In this document: one piece after another, positions 28,814 to 37,679 of the stretch | Layout of the letters: each line of letters starts with the position of its first letter | Position numbering within the stretch: the stretch's first letter is position 1 | DNA from: Pandoraea communis | Lineage (GTDB): Bacteria; Pseudomonadota; Gammaproteobacteria; Burkholderiales; Burkholderiaceae | DNA length: 64,000 nt | Assembly (NCBI RefSeq): GCF_902459745.1 | Contig: NZ_CABPSJ010000006.1 | Coordinates: 1-64,000 of the forward strand | Direction: 5' to 3' | Program-made: the position numbers and the translations under genes | Notes under the pieces: generated by a model | Database searches by the model: none | Told to the model about the DNA's origin: nothing | The model's input: the letters and a program-made list of their open reading frames with translations, nothing else

Positions 28814-28824
28814 AGCGCCCCGGC

Positions 28825-28852
28825 GGGCGGCCCCCAATAGACGGGGCCGTCC
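28825..28852 (+). terminator. GC-rich hairpin after dsbG
   Basis: GGGCGGCCCC (28825-28834) pairs with GGGGCCGTCC (28843-28852) with one G-T wobble. There is no T-run, so it may act with other factors to end the dsbD-tlpA-dsbG transcript. Confidence 0.5.
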
Positions 28853-29005
28853 ATGCCACCGTTGCAGAATCGTCGAAGGACGGCCACTGTGGCGCACACA
28901 TTCTTGCAAGAAACGCCTCGTTCGCGCGCGAAACCCGACGATTACCTCCTTTTTGCGACGCTCCGCCCACGGCACCCGGCAGATGCTGCTACAATCGGCA
29001 TCACC
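28853..29005 (+). promoter_or_regulatory. Promoter region of the trpGDC leader
   Basis: No gene is seen in this part of the 394-base dsbG-trpG gap. A TACAAT hexamer at 28990-28995 is a good -10 candidate, but no -35 is found at the usual spacing. If used, transcription would begin only a few bases before the leader ATG at 29006. Confidence 0.4.
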
Positions 29006-29074
29006 ATGAAGTCGCATCAGTCTTCCTCCCTCCTCTGGTCGCCCCTGACCGCCGCCCTGCGCTGGTGGCGGTAA
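29006..29074 (+). CDS. trpGDC leader peptide with three Trp codons
   Basis: A 22-codon ATG frame ends in LRWWR and TAA, with Trp codons at 29036-29038 and in tandem at 29063-29068. It lies 133 bases upstream of trpG. The tandem Trp codons sit inside a perfect hairpin (29065-29082), as expected for segments 1 and 2 of a transcription attenuator. No Shine-Dalgarno sequence is evident before the ATG. It differs completely from the trpE leader peptide. Confidence 0.7.
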   Translation: MKSHQSSSLLWSPLTAALRWWR

Positions 29075-29150
29075 CCCGCCACGTCTATCTCATCCCCATA
29101 GCGCCCTCCCCCGCGGATCGCGAACTCAATGTGGGGGCACGCTCAGGGGG
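29065..29150 (+). promoter_or_regulatory. Candidate attenuator structures upstream of trpG
   Basis: GTGGCGG (29065-29071) pairs perfectly with CCGCCAC (29076-29082) and includes part of the tandem Trp codons. Downstream, a CCCTCCCCC run (29104-29112) can pair with either of two G5 runs (29133-29137 or 29146-29150), offering alternative folds. No T-run follows, so control could be of transcription by another mechanism or of trpG translation. Confidence 0.45.
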
Positions 29151-29207
29151 AATTCGCAAATCTCATGCGTTCGACAATCCTTTGTCACCAGACGAACAGG
29201 GACCATC

Positions 29208-29795
29208 ATGCTGCTGATGATCGACAACTACGACTCGTTTACCTACAACATCGTCCAGTACTTCGGTGAATTGGGCGAAGACGTGCGGGTCTTTCGTAAC
29301 GACGAAATCACTCTCGACGCCATCGCGGCACTCGCCCCCGACCGTATCTGCCTCTCGCCCGGCCCAAGCTGCCCGGCCAACGCAGGTATCACGCTCGACG
29401 TGCTCAAGCGCTTCTCCGGCGAAATTCCGATTCTCGGTGTCTGCCTCGGCCATCAGGCCATCGGCGAAGCCTTCGGCGGCAAGGTCGTCCGCGCCCAGCA
29501 AATCATGCACGGCAAGGTGAGCGAGATCGAAACCACGCAACAAGGCGTGTTCGCGAATCTGCCCAGACGCTTTACCGTCACGCGCTATCACTCACTGGCG
29601 ATCGAGCGCGCTTCGCTGCCCGACTGCCTCGAAGTCACCGCGTGGACGGACGACGGCGAGATCATGGGCGTGCGCCACAAGACGCTAGACGTCGAAGGCG
29701 TGCAGTTCCACCCCGAGTCGATTCTGTCGGAACACGGCCACGACGTGCTGCGCAACTTCCTGCAAGCCGCCCCGCGCGTGGCCCAAGCGGCCTGA
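29208..29795 (+). CDS. trpG: Anthranilate synthase component II (glutamine amidotransferase)
   Basis: This 195-residue class-I amidotransferase supplies ammonia from glutamine to TrpE. The catalytic triad is visible: Cys in [10 protein letters not shown] (~79), and His and Glu in [13 protein letters not shown] (~170). The opening [15 protein letters not shown] is classic, and the protein may also serve p-aminobenzoate synthesis. AGGGACC precedes the ATG. It is the first gene of trpGDC, 15.5 kb from trpE. Confidence 0.97.
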   Translation: MLLMIDNYDSFTYNIVQYFGELGEDVRVFRNDEITLDAIAALAPDRICLSPGPSCPANAGITLDVLKRFSGEIPILGVCLGHQAIGEAFGGKVVRAQQIMHGKVSEIETTQQGVFANLPRRFTVTRYHSLAIERASLPDCLEVTAWTDDGEIMGVRHKTLDVEGVQFHPESILSEHGHDVLRNFLQAAPRVAQAA

Positions 29796-29836
29796 GCCCC
29801 CCGCCTTAGAAGAAACGACAGAAGAGAGAAACCGCA

Positions 29837-30865
29837 ATGATTACCCCGCAAGAAGCCCTGCAGCGCACGATCGAACACCGTGAAATCTTCCACGACGAGA
29901 TGCTGCACCTGATGCGCCTCATCATGAAGGGTGAGCTTTCCCCGGTCATGTCCGCCGCCATCATCACCGGCCTGCGCGTGAAGAAGGAAACCATCGGCGA
30001 AATCGCCGCCGCCGCCCAGGTCATGCGCGAGTTCGCAAATCACGTCGAGGCACCGGCCGATGAACATTTCGTCGATATCGTGGGCACCGGCGGCGACGTG
30101 TCGCATACGTTCAACATTTCCACCGCTTCGATGTTCGTCGCCGCAGGCGCCGGCGCAAAGGTCGCCAAGCACGGCAACCGCGGCGTGAGTTCGAAGTCGG
30201 GCAGCGCCGACGTGCTCGAAGCGCTCGGCGTCAACATCATGCTCTCGCCCGAACAGGTGGCCGAGTGCTTGCGCGACATCGGCATCGGCTTCATGTTCGC
30301 ACCGAACCATCATCCGGCCATGAAGAACGTTGCCGCCATCCGTAAGGAAATGGGCGTGCGCACGATCTTCAATATCCTCGGACCGCTCACGAATCCGGCG
30401 GGAGCCCCCAACCAGTTGATGGGTGTGTTCCACCCCGATCTGGTCGGCATTCAGGTTCGCGTGATGGAGCGTCTGGGCGCCGAACACGTTTTGGTGGTCT
30501 ACGGCAAGGACGGCATGGACGAAGTGTCGCTTGGTGCCGCCACGCTGGTCGGTGAACTCAAGGACGGCAAGGTCACCGAATACGAAATTCATCCGGAAGA
30601 CTTCGGCCTGCAAATGATGAGCAACCGTAGCCTGAAGGTCGGCAGCGCCGAGGAATCGAAGACGATGCTGATTGAGGCGCTCGGGAACAAGGCAGGCACG
30701 GCACGCGAGATCGTGGCGCTCAACGCCGGTACCGCCCTGTATGCCGCCAACCGCGCGGCATCGATCGGCGACGGCATCGCGATGGCACGCGAATCGATCG
30801 CCAGCGGCGCGGCACGCGCGAAGCTCGATGCATTCGTCACGTTCACGCAGCGATACAAGGCCTGA
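29837..30865 (+). CDS. trpD: Anthranilate phosphoribosyltransferase
   Basis: This 342-residue enzyme joins anthranilate to phosphoribosyl pyrophosphate. Family motifs are [17 protein letters not shown] (PRPP-binding GTGGD), [22 protein letters not shown] and [24 protein letters not shown] ribosome site precedes the ATG. It starts 41 bases after trpG and lies in the usual trpGDC order. Confidence 0.97.
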   Translation: MITPQEALQRTIEHREIFHDEMLHLMRLIMKGELSPVMSAAIITGLRVKKETIGEIAAAAQVMREFANHVEAPADEHFVDIVGTGGDVSHTFNISTASMFVAAGAGAKVAKHGNRGVSSKSGSADVLEALGVNIMLSPEQVAECLRDIGIGFMFAPNHHPAMKNVAAIRKEMGVRTIFNILGPLTNPAGAPNQLMGVFHPDLVGIQVRVMERLGAEHVLVVYGKDGMDEVSLGAATLVGELKDGKVTEYEIHPEDFGLQMMSNRSLKVGSAEESKTMLIEALGNKAGTAREIVALNAGTALYAANRAASIGDGIAMARESIASGAARAKLDAFVTFTQRYKA

Positions 30866-30935
30866 AGTTCGACACGACCACGGCGGGCCCCGATCACGCC
30901 CGCCCCCTTCCGTAGCCCCCGATTCATCCATCGAT

Positions 30936-31748
30936 ATGTCTACCGTTCTCGACAAGATCCTGGCCGTGAAGGCCGAAGAAGTCGCAGTTGCCAAGCGTGT
31001 GCGCGACCTCGCCAGTCTGCGCCGCGATGCCGAAGCCACTGTCGGCGACAGCGCACTGCGCACGCGTGATTTCGTGGGCGCGTTGCGCACGAAGATCGAC
31101 GGCAGTCTGCCCGGCGTAATCGCCGAGATCAAGAAGGCCAGCCCATCCAAGGGCGTGATTCGCGAGCACTTCGTCCCGCCCCAGATCGCCGAGTCGTATC
31201 AGCAAGGCGGCGCCGCCTGTCTGTCGGTACTGACCGACAGACAGTTCTTTCAGGGCGCGCCCGAGTATCTGAAGGCGGCGCGCGCCGCCTGCGATCTGCC
31301 CGTGCTGCGCAAGGACTTCATGATCGACGCCTATCAGGTCTACGAAGCGCGCGACATGGGGGCCGACTGCATTCTGCTCATCGCCGCTGCGCTGGAACTG
31401 GCCCATATGCGCGACCTTGAAGCGCAAGCCCACGAACTGGGCATGGCGGTGCTCGTCGAAGTGCACAACGGCCGTGAACTGGACGCAGGGCTCGAGTTAA
31501 GCACGCCGCTGCTGGGCATCAACAATCGCAACCTGCACAACTTCGAAGTGTCGCTCGACACGACGCTCGGCCTGCTCAAACACATTCCGCATGATCGTCT
31601 GGTCGTCACGGAGTCGGGTATCCTGTCGCGTGACGACGTGACGCGCATGCGCGCGGCCAACGTCAATGCCTTTCTCGTCGGCGAAGCCTTCATGCGTGCG
31701 CCCGAGCCGGGCGATGCACTCGCCACGCTGTTCGACATGCCCCGCTGA
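30936..31748 (+). CDS. trpC: Indole-3-glycerol phosphate synthase
   Basis: This 270-residue TIM-barrel enzyme converts CdRP to indole-3-glycerol phosphate. The start at [12 protein letters not shown] was preferred because the longer frame gives no homology to the family N-terminus. Catalytic elements are the lysine and glutamates of [41 protein letters not shown] and VTESGI. The last synthase steps (trpF, trpBA) are not in this window. Confidence 0.97.
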   Translation: MSTVLDKILAVKAEEVAVAKRVRDLASLRRDAEATVGDSALRTRDFVGALRTKIDGSLPGVIAEIKKASPSKGVIREHFVPPQIAESYQQGGAACLSVLTDRQFFQGAPEYLKAARAACDLPVLRKDFMIDAYQVYEARDMGADCILLIAAALELAHMRDLEAQAHELGMAVLVEVHNGRELDAGLELSTPLLGINNRNLHNFEVSLDTTLGLLKHIPHDRLVVTESGILSRDDVTRMRAANVNAFLVGEAFMRAPEPGDALATLFDMPR

Positions 31749-31783
31749 CGCGCTATCCCTCGTCACACAGGCGATCGATGGCA

Positions 31784-31805
31784 CGGTGTCCCGCACGGGA
31801 CACCG
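31784..31805 (+). terminator. Perfect 9-bp hairpin after trpC
   Basis: CGGTGTCCC and GGGACACCG pair across a GCAC loop, 36 bases after the trpC stop. No T-run follows; it probably marks the end of trpGDC or stabilises its 3' end. Confidence 0.5.
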
Positions 31806-31889
31806 CCCAAGCACCGGCAAGGCACATCGCTCCTGCCCGGTGTTGCGGCGCACGGCGCGTCCGGCGTCCCCCCTCAAAGGAGCTGCCCG

Positions 31890-32585
31890 ATGGCCATCGA
31901 ACGCGAACTCAAACTTGCTCTTCCGGGCGACTTGCCCGCCGCACGCGCCGACGCGCTGATCTCCCACCTCGACCGCCTGCCCGGTGCCGAAGCCCGTGGC
32001 GAGCGTCGTCTCGTCAATCGCTACTTCGACACGCCATCGCTCGCCCTCGCCAGCGCCAAGGCCGCGCTGCGGCTGCGTTTCGTGGCACGCGACGGGCACG
32101 CCGGGCAATGGTTGCAAACGCTCAAGTCGGTCGGTGAAGCGCGCGACGGACTGCACGTTCGCCATGAATGGGAGCAGGCGGTGCAAGGCGAAGCGCTCGA
32201 ACTCCCGAAACTGATCGCCGCTTGCGACGTGCCCGCCACCGCCGACCTGTTGCGCGCCGAAGGCGCGAATGTCGTCGCGCAGTTCGAGACGAATTTCGTG
32301 CGACGCCTGTGGCGCTATATCGCCGGTGACGGCACGACCGTGGAGATTGCTTTCGATCGGGGCGAGGTGGCCGTCGAGGCCGATGGCAAGCGTCATACGG
32401 CGCCGCTCATCGAAGTCGAACTGGAATTGCTCGACGCGCCGGACGACGACCGCGAAGACCAGGGCGAACACATTCTCCACGCCCTTGCACTGAATTTGCG
32501 CGACGTGTTGCCCGAGTTGCAAAGCGACAACATGAGCAAGGCGCAACGTGGCTATCGTCTGCGGCAAACGGTACTCGGCCGCTGA
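31890..32585 (+). CDS. CYTH-domain protein (triphosphate tunnel metalloenzyme)
   Basis: This 231-residue protein is a CYTH/TTM family enzyme, expected to hydrolyse inorganic triphosphate or a related triphosphorylated substrate with metal inside an eight-strand tunnel. The ExExK signature is at the N-terminus (IERELKL). Later tunnel strands show RRLVNRYFDTPSLALA, ALRLRF, VEIAFDRGEV and IEVELELL. Unlike E. coli YgiF there is no C-terminal CHAD domain. AAAGGAGC precedes the start. No operon partner suggests a specific substrate. Confidence 0.85.
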   Translation: MAIERELKLALPGDLPAARADALISHLDRLPGAEARGERRLVNRYFDTPSLALASAKAALRLRFVARDGHAGQWLQTLKSVGEARDGLHVRHEWEQAVQGEALELPKLIAACDVPATADLLRAEGANVVAQFETNFVRRLWRYIAGDGTTVEIAFDRGEVAVEADGKRHTAPLIEVELELLDAPDDDREDQGEHILHALALNLRDVLPELQSDNMSKAQRGYRLRQTVLGR

Positions 32586-32660
32586 TCGCTGCGCGTCGCT
32601 GCCAGACATCTCAGTCCCTTTCATCGCGCGCCCTTTCGGCTCATTCGACTGACCTATTGC

Positions 32661-33611
32661 ATGACATCACGCTCACGCGCCGCGTCCCCGGCGAAACACG
32701 ATGAACGGCAAGGCTCGCTGTTCGACGAACCTGCCTCGGCAGCCAGCGCAGCCGAGGCGGCATTGCCCGCGCAAACACCGCCCGCAACGTCCGACGCACC
32801 GCCACGCCGCCGCGGACGTCCGCCGAAGCCGGCATCGACGCCGGCCGCCGCCACCGCCAAGCCCGGCGCAGACAACGCCAACGCCGCAGGCCCGCTCAAA
32901 GGACGCGTCGAAGATCAGTTCGACGCATTGCCCAACGACTGGAAAACGCTGGTGTCGCCGTTTGTCCAGAGCGAGGCGTACGCGCCGCTATGTCATTTCG
33001 TGGACGCCGAAGTCGCCGCCGGCAAGACCGTCTACCCGGCAGACATCTTCCATGCGCTTCGCATGACGTCGCCCAAGGACGTCAAGGTCGTCATCCTCGG
33101 GCAAGATCCCTATCACGGCGACGATCACGGCATCGCGCAAGCGCATGGCATGGCATTCTCGGTGCAACGCGGCGTGCGCGTGCCGCCTTCGCTGCGCAAC
33201 ATCTACAAAGAAATCGAGCGCGACCTCGGCATTCCCGCCCCGTCGCACGGCAATCTCGACGCCTGGGCGAAACAGGGCGTGCTGCTGCTCAACACCACAC
33301 TGACGGTGGAAGCCGCCAACGCGGCAAGTCATGCGAAGCCGTTCAAGACCGGCGGATGGCAAGCCTGTACGGACACCTTGCTCTCGGGTCTCGCCGCGCG
33401 GCAAGGTCCGCTGGTCTTTCTTCTGTGGGGAAGCCATGCGCAGGCAAAAGCGCCGTTGCTCGCCGGTCACGGCCATCTGCTGCTCGAAGCCCCGCACCCC
33501 TCCCCCCTCTCGGCGCATCGCGGCTTTCTCGGCTGCGGCCACTTCAGCGCCGCCAACACCTTCCTCGTGCAACACGGCAAGACGCCCATCGACTGGCGAG
33601 TGCCGGATTGA
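32661..33611 (+). CDS. ung: Family-1 uracil-DNA glycosylase with long N-terminal extension
   Basis: This enzyme removes uracil from DNA at the start of base excision repair. Residues ~90-316 are a complete UNG: water-activating motif ILGQDPYHGDDHG, LLLNTTLTVE, VFLLWGSHAQ and the DNA-intercalating motif APHPSPLSAHRG. The total of 316 residues exceeds the usual ~225-230. The additional ~88 N-terminal residues are low complexity and basic, with an AT-hook-like RRRGRPPKP and a possible clamp-binding QGSLFDEP segment. There is no strong ribosome site, so initiation could be internal, but the extension has normal codon use. Confidence 0.95.
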   Translation: MTSRSRAASPAKHDERQGSLFDEPASAASAAEAALPAQTPPATSDAPPRRRGRPPKPASTPAAATAKPGADNANAAGPLKGRVEDQFDALPNDWKTLVSPFVQSEAYAPLCHFVDAEVAAGKTVYPADIFHALRMTSPKDVKVVILGQDPYHGDDHGIAQAHGMAFSVQRGVRVPPSLRNIYKEIERDLGIPAPSHGNLDAWAKQGVLLLNTTLTVEAANAASHAKPFKTGGWQACTDTLLSGLAARQGPLVFLLWGSHAQAKAPLLAGHGHLLLEAPHPSPLSAHRGFLGCGHFSAANTFLVQHGKTPIDWRVPD

Positions 33612-33682
33612 GCCGGCGCGGGACTCCCCGCGTTTTCTGTCGTCCCCCAATCCCCCATTCGCCCGCCTGACGCCCTGATGCG

Positions 33683-33714
33683 GCGACCGTGATCGTTGAG
33701 GCGATCACGGTCGC
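33683..33714. terminator. Perfect 13-bp hairpin downstream of ung
   Basis: GCGACCGTGATCG and CGATCACGGTCGC face each other across a 6-base loop. There is no T-run. It probably ends or insulates the ung transcript from the TonB-receptor promoter. Confidence 0.55.
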
Positions 33715-33763
33715 ACGCGTGCCGATGCTTCGCCGCCGAGCCAATCAGGGCCTGTGCGCGTCG

Positions 33764-33786
33764 TCACAGTAAATTTCACACTGTGA
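33764..33786. repeat. Inverted repeat upstream of the TonB receptor
   Basis: TCACAGT and ACTGTGA are separated by 9 AT-rich bases. It is the most distal of three palindromic elements stacked in front of the receptor gene. Confidence 0.45.
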
Positions 33787-33824
33787 GATACGCGGCGGCA
33801 CGCACACGGTCAAGCATTTACAGA

Positions 33825-33840
33825 AATGTTCCGGAACATT
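33825..33840. repeat. Perfect 16-bp palindrome upstream of the TonB receptor
   Basis: AATGTTCCGGAACATT is exactly self-complementary. It sits 15 bases upstream of the Fur box, so a regulator other than Fur may also act here. Confidence 0.5.
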
Positions 33841-33855
33841 ACACTTCCGTTCCGT

Positions 33856-33874
33856 AATGAGAATCCATCTCATT
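33856..33874. promoter_or_regulatory. Fur box of the TonB siderophore receptor gene
   Basis: AATGAGAATCCATCTCATT is a 19-base inverted repeat with perfect 7-base arms, matching the layout and core (TGAGAATNNATTCTCA-like) of Fur sites. It lies 72 bases before the receptor start, implying repression when iron is plentiful. Confidence 0.75.
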
Positions 33875-33946
33875 ATCAAAAACGATAACCGTGCGTTACC
33901 CGGCCTGCGAAGTGTCCGACGGTGACGCCACTGCCGGAACACACGT

Positions 33947-36220
33947 ATGTCCACCGCTTTCCAGACGCGCCAGCGCCTGCTTGCCTCCGCCTGCGCCCTT
34001 GTGGCTGCCGGCAGCTTCACCAGCCTGAACGCTCACGCACAAACGTCCGTGTCGCCCCCGGCCGCATCGTCGGATTCGTCGGCCAATGGGCAGACGTCCG
34101 CAGCCCCGGCGGTCACGCTACCGACCACGCAGGTCAACGACAACGCGGTGGCGTCGCCCATGCAGACGAAGACGCTGCCGTCGTACAAGTTCGTCGCCCC
34201 GCTGCGCGACACGCCCCGTTCGATTACGGTCATTCCGGAAGAGCTGATCAAGCAGACAAACGCCACGACGTTTGCCGACGCGCTAAAGACCGTGCCGGGC
34301 ATCACGTTCATCGGTGGCGACGCCGCGGCGAACCCGTCGGCAGACCGCCCCGTCATTCGCGGCTTCGAATCGCGCAACTCGATCTTCGTCGACGGCATGC
34401 GCGACTCGGGCGTGCAGAATCGCGAGACGTTCGCCATCGAGAACATCAGCGTCATCAAGGGACCGGATTCGGTCTACGCCGGTCGCGGCGCCGTTGGTGG
34501 CAGCATCGACATCACCACCAAGACGCCGCGTCTGGAAGACTTCACCAACGCGAGCCTCGGCCTCGGCACCAACAGCTTCAAGCGTCTGACCATGGACGTA
34601 AACCGTCAGATCAACGATCAGACAGCCGTGCGCCTGAACGTGATGGGTCACGACGCCGATCAGGCCGGCCGCAACAACGTCTACAGCAAGCGCTGGGGCG
34701 TAGCGCCCTCGGTGGCGTTCGGTTTGAATAGCCCGACCACCGTCACGGTCAGCTATTACCACCTGAATTCGTATGACATGCCGGACTTCAGCGCACCGTT
34801 CCGCTCGGCAGGCGGCACGCCGGACGGCGGCTTCCAGCGCAATCAGTTCTACGGCCTGAACAACCGCGACTATCGCCGTGGCCAGACCGACACCGGCGAA
34901 ATCAAGGTCGAGCACCGCATCAACGACACATGGAAGATCAAGAACACGACCATGGTCGGCCGCGCCACACTCGATTACATCGCCACAAACCCGCAGTTCG
35001 TCAACGCAAACTCGAACGTCATCGCGTTGCAGGCGAAGAGCGGCAAATACGCCACCAACAGCATCGCCAACCAAACCGAACTCACGGGCAAGGCCACGCT
35101 TTTCGGCTTCGAGCACACGCTCACCGGCGGTGTCGAATTCAGCAACGAGCAAAGCCGCTACGAGGGCTACCTCGTCACGGACAGTGCGGGCAACAACATC
35201 CGTTCGACGAACTCGCTCCCACTGTGCGCCGTACCCTACAACTGCACGACCCTCGGCAACTGGAATCCGGACAACCCCTGGACCGGCAGCCTCGCGCTGA
35301 ACGGCGACAAGGGCTTCCCCGGCGCAGCGACCAACACGCGTACTAACGTGGCATCGGCCTACCTGTTCGACAGCGTGAAGCTCTCGGATCGCTGGCTCGT
35401 CAACGCCGGTGCGCGCATCGATCACTTCGATGTGCACGCCGTGCAAGCCGGTGCGCCCGATCTGAAGAATATCTCGAACCTGTTCAGCTTCCAGTTGGGT
35501 GTGATCTACAAGGTCCTGCCGTCGCTGAGCCTGTATGCGTCGTATGGCACGTCGGCCAACCCGCCGGGCGCAAACAGCGGCCTGGGCGGCGGTACCGACC
35601 AACTCACGACGACGAACAACAACCTCGCGCCGGAGCGAAGCCGCAACATCGAAGTCGGGGCGAAGTGGGACGTGATCGATCAGCGTCTGTCGCTGACCGC
35701 CGCCCTGTTCCAGACGGACAAGACGAATGCGCGCGTATCGGATGGCCTCGGCGGCACGATCAACGCGGGCAGCCAACGCGTGCGCGGCGCCGAACTCGGC
35801 TGGGCCGGCAGTCTGACGAACCATTGGCGCGTATTCGGCGGTTACTCGTACCTCAATGCCATCACGACGGACGCAGGGCCGGCAGCCGCCCCGGGCTCGA
35901 ATGGCCTGCCGATGGTGATGGTGCCGAAGCACAACCTGACGCTGTGGACTGACTACGAAGTCATGCCGAAATTCACCGTCGGCGCCGGCATGACGCTCTC
36001 TAGCCTCACTTACGCGTCGGTGTCGTCAACCACCCGCAAGTGGACGCCGGGTTACGCACGCTTCGACGCCATGGCAACATACCGCGTGTCGCGCGCCGTC
36101 GATCTGCAACTGAACGTGCAGAACATCTTCGACAAGAAGTACTACGCAAGCGCCTATCCGATCTACGCCACATGGGCCCCCGGTCGCACCGCCATGCTGA
36201 CGCTGAACTTCCATCAGTGA
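33947..36220 (+). CDS. TonB-dependent siderophore receptor
   Basis: This 757-residue outer-membrane receptor imports a ferric siderophore with energy from TonB. It has a signal peptide ending NAHA (about residue 29), a spacer rich in Ser and Ala, then a plug domain. The plug opens with RDTPRSITVIPEELI and includes ADRPVIRGFESRNSIFVDGMRD and IKGPDSVYAGRGAVGGSID. A 22-strand barrel follows, ending VQNIFDKKYYASAYPIYATWAPGRT. The plug and barrel look most like Fiu/catecholate-type receptors, but the ligand is not proven. A Fur box is upstream and no siderophore synthesis genes are adjacent. Confidence 0.93.
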   Translation: MSTAFQTRQRLLASACALVAAGSFTSLNAHAQTSVSPPAASSDSSANGQTSAAPAVTLPTTQVNDNAVASPMQTKTLPSYKFVAPLRDTPRSITVIPEELIKQTNATTFADALKTVPGITFIGGDAAANPSADRPVIRGFESRNSIFVDGMRDSGVQNRETFAIENISVIKGPDSVYAGRGAVGGSIDITTKTPRLEDFTNASLGLGTNSFKRLTMDVNRQINDQTAVRLNVMGHDADQAGRNNVYSKRWGVAPSVAFGLNSPTTVTVSYYHLNSYDMPDFSAPFRSAGGTPDGGFQRNQFYGLNNRDYRRGQTDTGEIKVEHRINDTWKIKNTTMVGRATLDYIATNPQFVNANSNVIALQAKSGKYATNSIANQTELTGKATLFGFEHTLTGGVEFSNEQSRYEGYLVTDSAGNNIRSTNSLPLCAVPYNCTTLGNWNPDNPWTGSLALNGDKGFPGAATNTRTNVASAYLFDSVKLSDRWLVNAGARIDHFDVHAVQAGAPDLKNISNLFSFQLGVIYKVLPSLSLYASYGTSANPPGANSGLGGGTDQLTTTNNNLAPERSRNIEVGAKWDVIDQRLSLTAALFQTDKTNARVSDGLGGTINAGSQRVRGAELGWAGSLTNHWRVFGGYSYLNAITTDAGPAAAPGSNGLPMVMVPKHNLTLWTDYEVMPKFTVGAGMTLSSLTYASVSSTTRKWTPGYARFDAMATYRVSRAVDLQLNVQNIFDKKYYASAYPIYATWAPGRTAMLTLNFHQ

Positions 36221-36244
36221 TCGCTTTCGACAAACCCTGAAGAC

Positions 36245-36280
36245 GGGGAGGCCGGCGATTGTGCCGCCTCCCCAATTTGA
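36245..36280 (+). terminator. Terminator-like hairpin after the TonB receptor
   Basis: GGGGAGGC (36245-36252) pairs with GCCTCCCC (36266-36273) and is followed by AATTTGACTT. It lies 24 bases after the receptor stop. Confidence 0.65.
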
Positions 36281-36539
36281 CTTCCGCCCGCCGCACCTGC
36301 CTCCTTCCGTCCGCCGCGCGCTCATGCCGGGTTGCGCCCCGATGGGTCATAAAGCGAGACCTGATTTCAAACAACCGCTTCATTTAGGTATCCTTCCTTG
36401 CGTGCCCATGATGCCCGTGCCATGATGGCGCCGCGATGCCGGTCAAGCGCCGTTCGAGCGCGCCGCCTCCCGGCGATCGGCAATCAAGAAAATAACGTTT
36501 TCTTCACGCAGCTTTGCCTTTTTCGTACGGGGGTTCGAG
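36281..36539. other. Upstream region of the lipoprotein/protease pair
   Basis: No gene is supported between the receptor terminator and the lipoprotein ATG at 36540. The last 60 bases are relatively AT-rich (AAGAAAATAACG, TTTGCCTTTTTCG) and probably hold the promoter, but no clear -35/-10 pair was found. Confidence 0.4.
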
Positions 36540-37679
36540 ATGGCAAATCGGGGAGTCGTTGTGACCGCGGGTGTTACCGCCGCACGGTCGTTCATCGTGG
36601 TTGCCGTCATCGCCGCACTCGCGGGATGCTCTACCGTCCAGCTCCGTAGCAAAGACTCGCTGCAGGGTGCCGCCGACGGCTTCGATGCCGCGGTCAAGGC
36701 GTCTCAAGGCGCGCTGGATACCGAACTCAACTCGCGCGCGCGGGTGCGGCGCGCCGAGGCCGTCGAGTACTATGTGCAAACCCGCCGGGTCAAACCGGGC
36801 GAGGTCCGTATCCTCGACATCGACGCTGACGACGAACTGGGCTCCTTCGCCCGCTTTGTGTGCGCGGGCACCGACGACTTCGTGAGTCAACGCGCCGCCA
36901 TGACCTTCGCCACCGCCTATTCCGGTGGCCTCAAACAGGTGCTCGCCGAAGGCGACGACTCGATTGGCGGGCAGTGGTCGAGATTTCAGGCGCAGCGCAA
37001 ACCCATAGAAGTCCCCGGCCTGCCGGACGACACCGTGCCGAAAAACGCGGTTCGCGCGTGCGCCAACGACCTGAAAAAGCGCCTGACGGAATGGAAAGTC
37101 CGCCCTTCCACGGAAGTCAGCGCCGAGAGTATTACCGCAGTCGTGCCCGCCGCCATTGCCGCTTACAAGGCAATTGCCGCGCTTTTTCAGACCGGGCTGA
37201 CGGCATACAACGATCTGGCCGCCAAGGAGCGATTCGCGAAGTACGTTCACGAATTCCATCCGAAATTCGAGACGGTGATGAACAACGACTTCAAGGCGGC
37301 GACCCTCGCAAGCGCGTGGAACCGCCGTCAGATCGTGTCGTTGCAACGCCCGTTGGCGACGTTCCGCAAACTGTTGATCACCCCGGCTAACATCACGCCT
37401 GCCGATGACGACATCCGCATCCGCGAACTCGGCATGCTGGCGAACGAACAACTCGCCGAATACGACGCCCTGCACGCCAGCCCGTCGCCGGCAGCGTTGC
37501 GCGATAAGCTCGTTGCCGCGGAACAGCAACTCGTCACGCTCGTGGACGACAAGCACGTGTCGATTTCCGATCTGGTCGCCTTCTTCAAGGAATTGAAGGA
37601 TGACTTCGACAAAGCGAAGTCGCAATACGCGGCCGTCGACGCCGCAGCGCGCAACGTTCCGGAGGCATGGAAGCAATGA
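36540..37679 (+). CDS. Putative lipoprotein of unknown function
   Basis: This 379-residue protein has a signal peptide with lipobox ALAGC (Cys 30) and is otherwise predicted to be helical, soluble and periplasmic. It contains a conserved-looking stretch RILDIDADDELGSFARFVCAG and a hydrophobic alanine-rich helix (VVPAAIAAYKAIAALFQ) near the middle. The C-terminal half is helical and charged (LRDKLVAAEQQLVTLVDD, FFKELKDDFDKAK). No family is recognised. It overlaps the following protease gene by four bases, so the two are made together. Confidence 0.75.
   Translation: MANRGVVVTAGVTAARSFIVVAVIAALAGCSTVQLRSKDSLQGAADGFDAAVKASQGALDTELNSRARVRRAEAVEYYVQTRRVKPGEVRILDIDADDELGSFARFVCAGTDDFVSQRAAMTFATAYSGGLKQVLAEGDDSIGGQWSRFQAQRKPIEVPGLPDDTVPKNAVRACANDLKKRLTEWKVRPSTEVSAESITAVVPAAIAAYKAIAALFQTGLTAYNDLAAKERFAKYVHEFHPKFETVMNNDFKAATLASAWNRRQIVSLQRPLATFRKLLITPANITPADDDIRIRELGMLANEQLAEYDALHASPSPAALRDKLVAAEQQLVTLVDDKHVSISDLVAFFKELKDDFDKAKSQYAAVDAAARNVPEAWKQ

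Noticed and set aside
33683-33714. Classical rho-independent terminator after ung
   Set aside because: The stem is perfect but no T-run follows on either strand, so it is reported only as a hairpin with lower confidence.
34283-35932. A 549-codon open frame antisense to the TonB receptor
   Set aside because: Composition of a shadow frame; the receptor is unambiguous.
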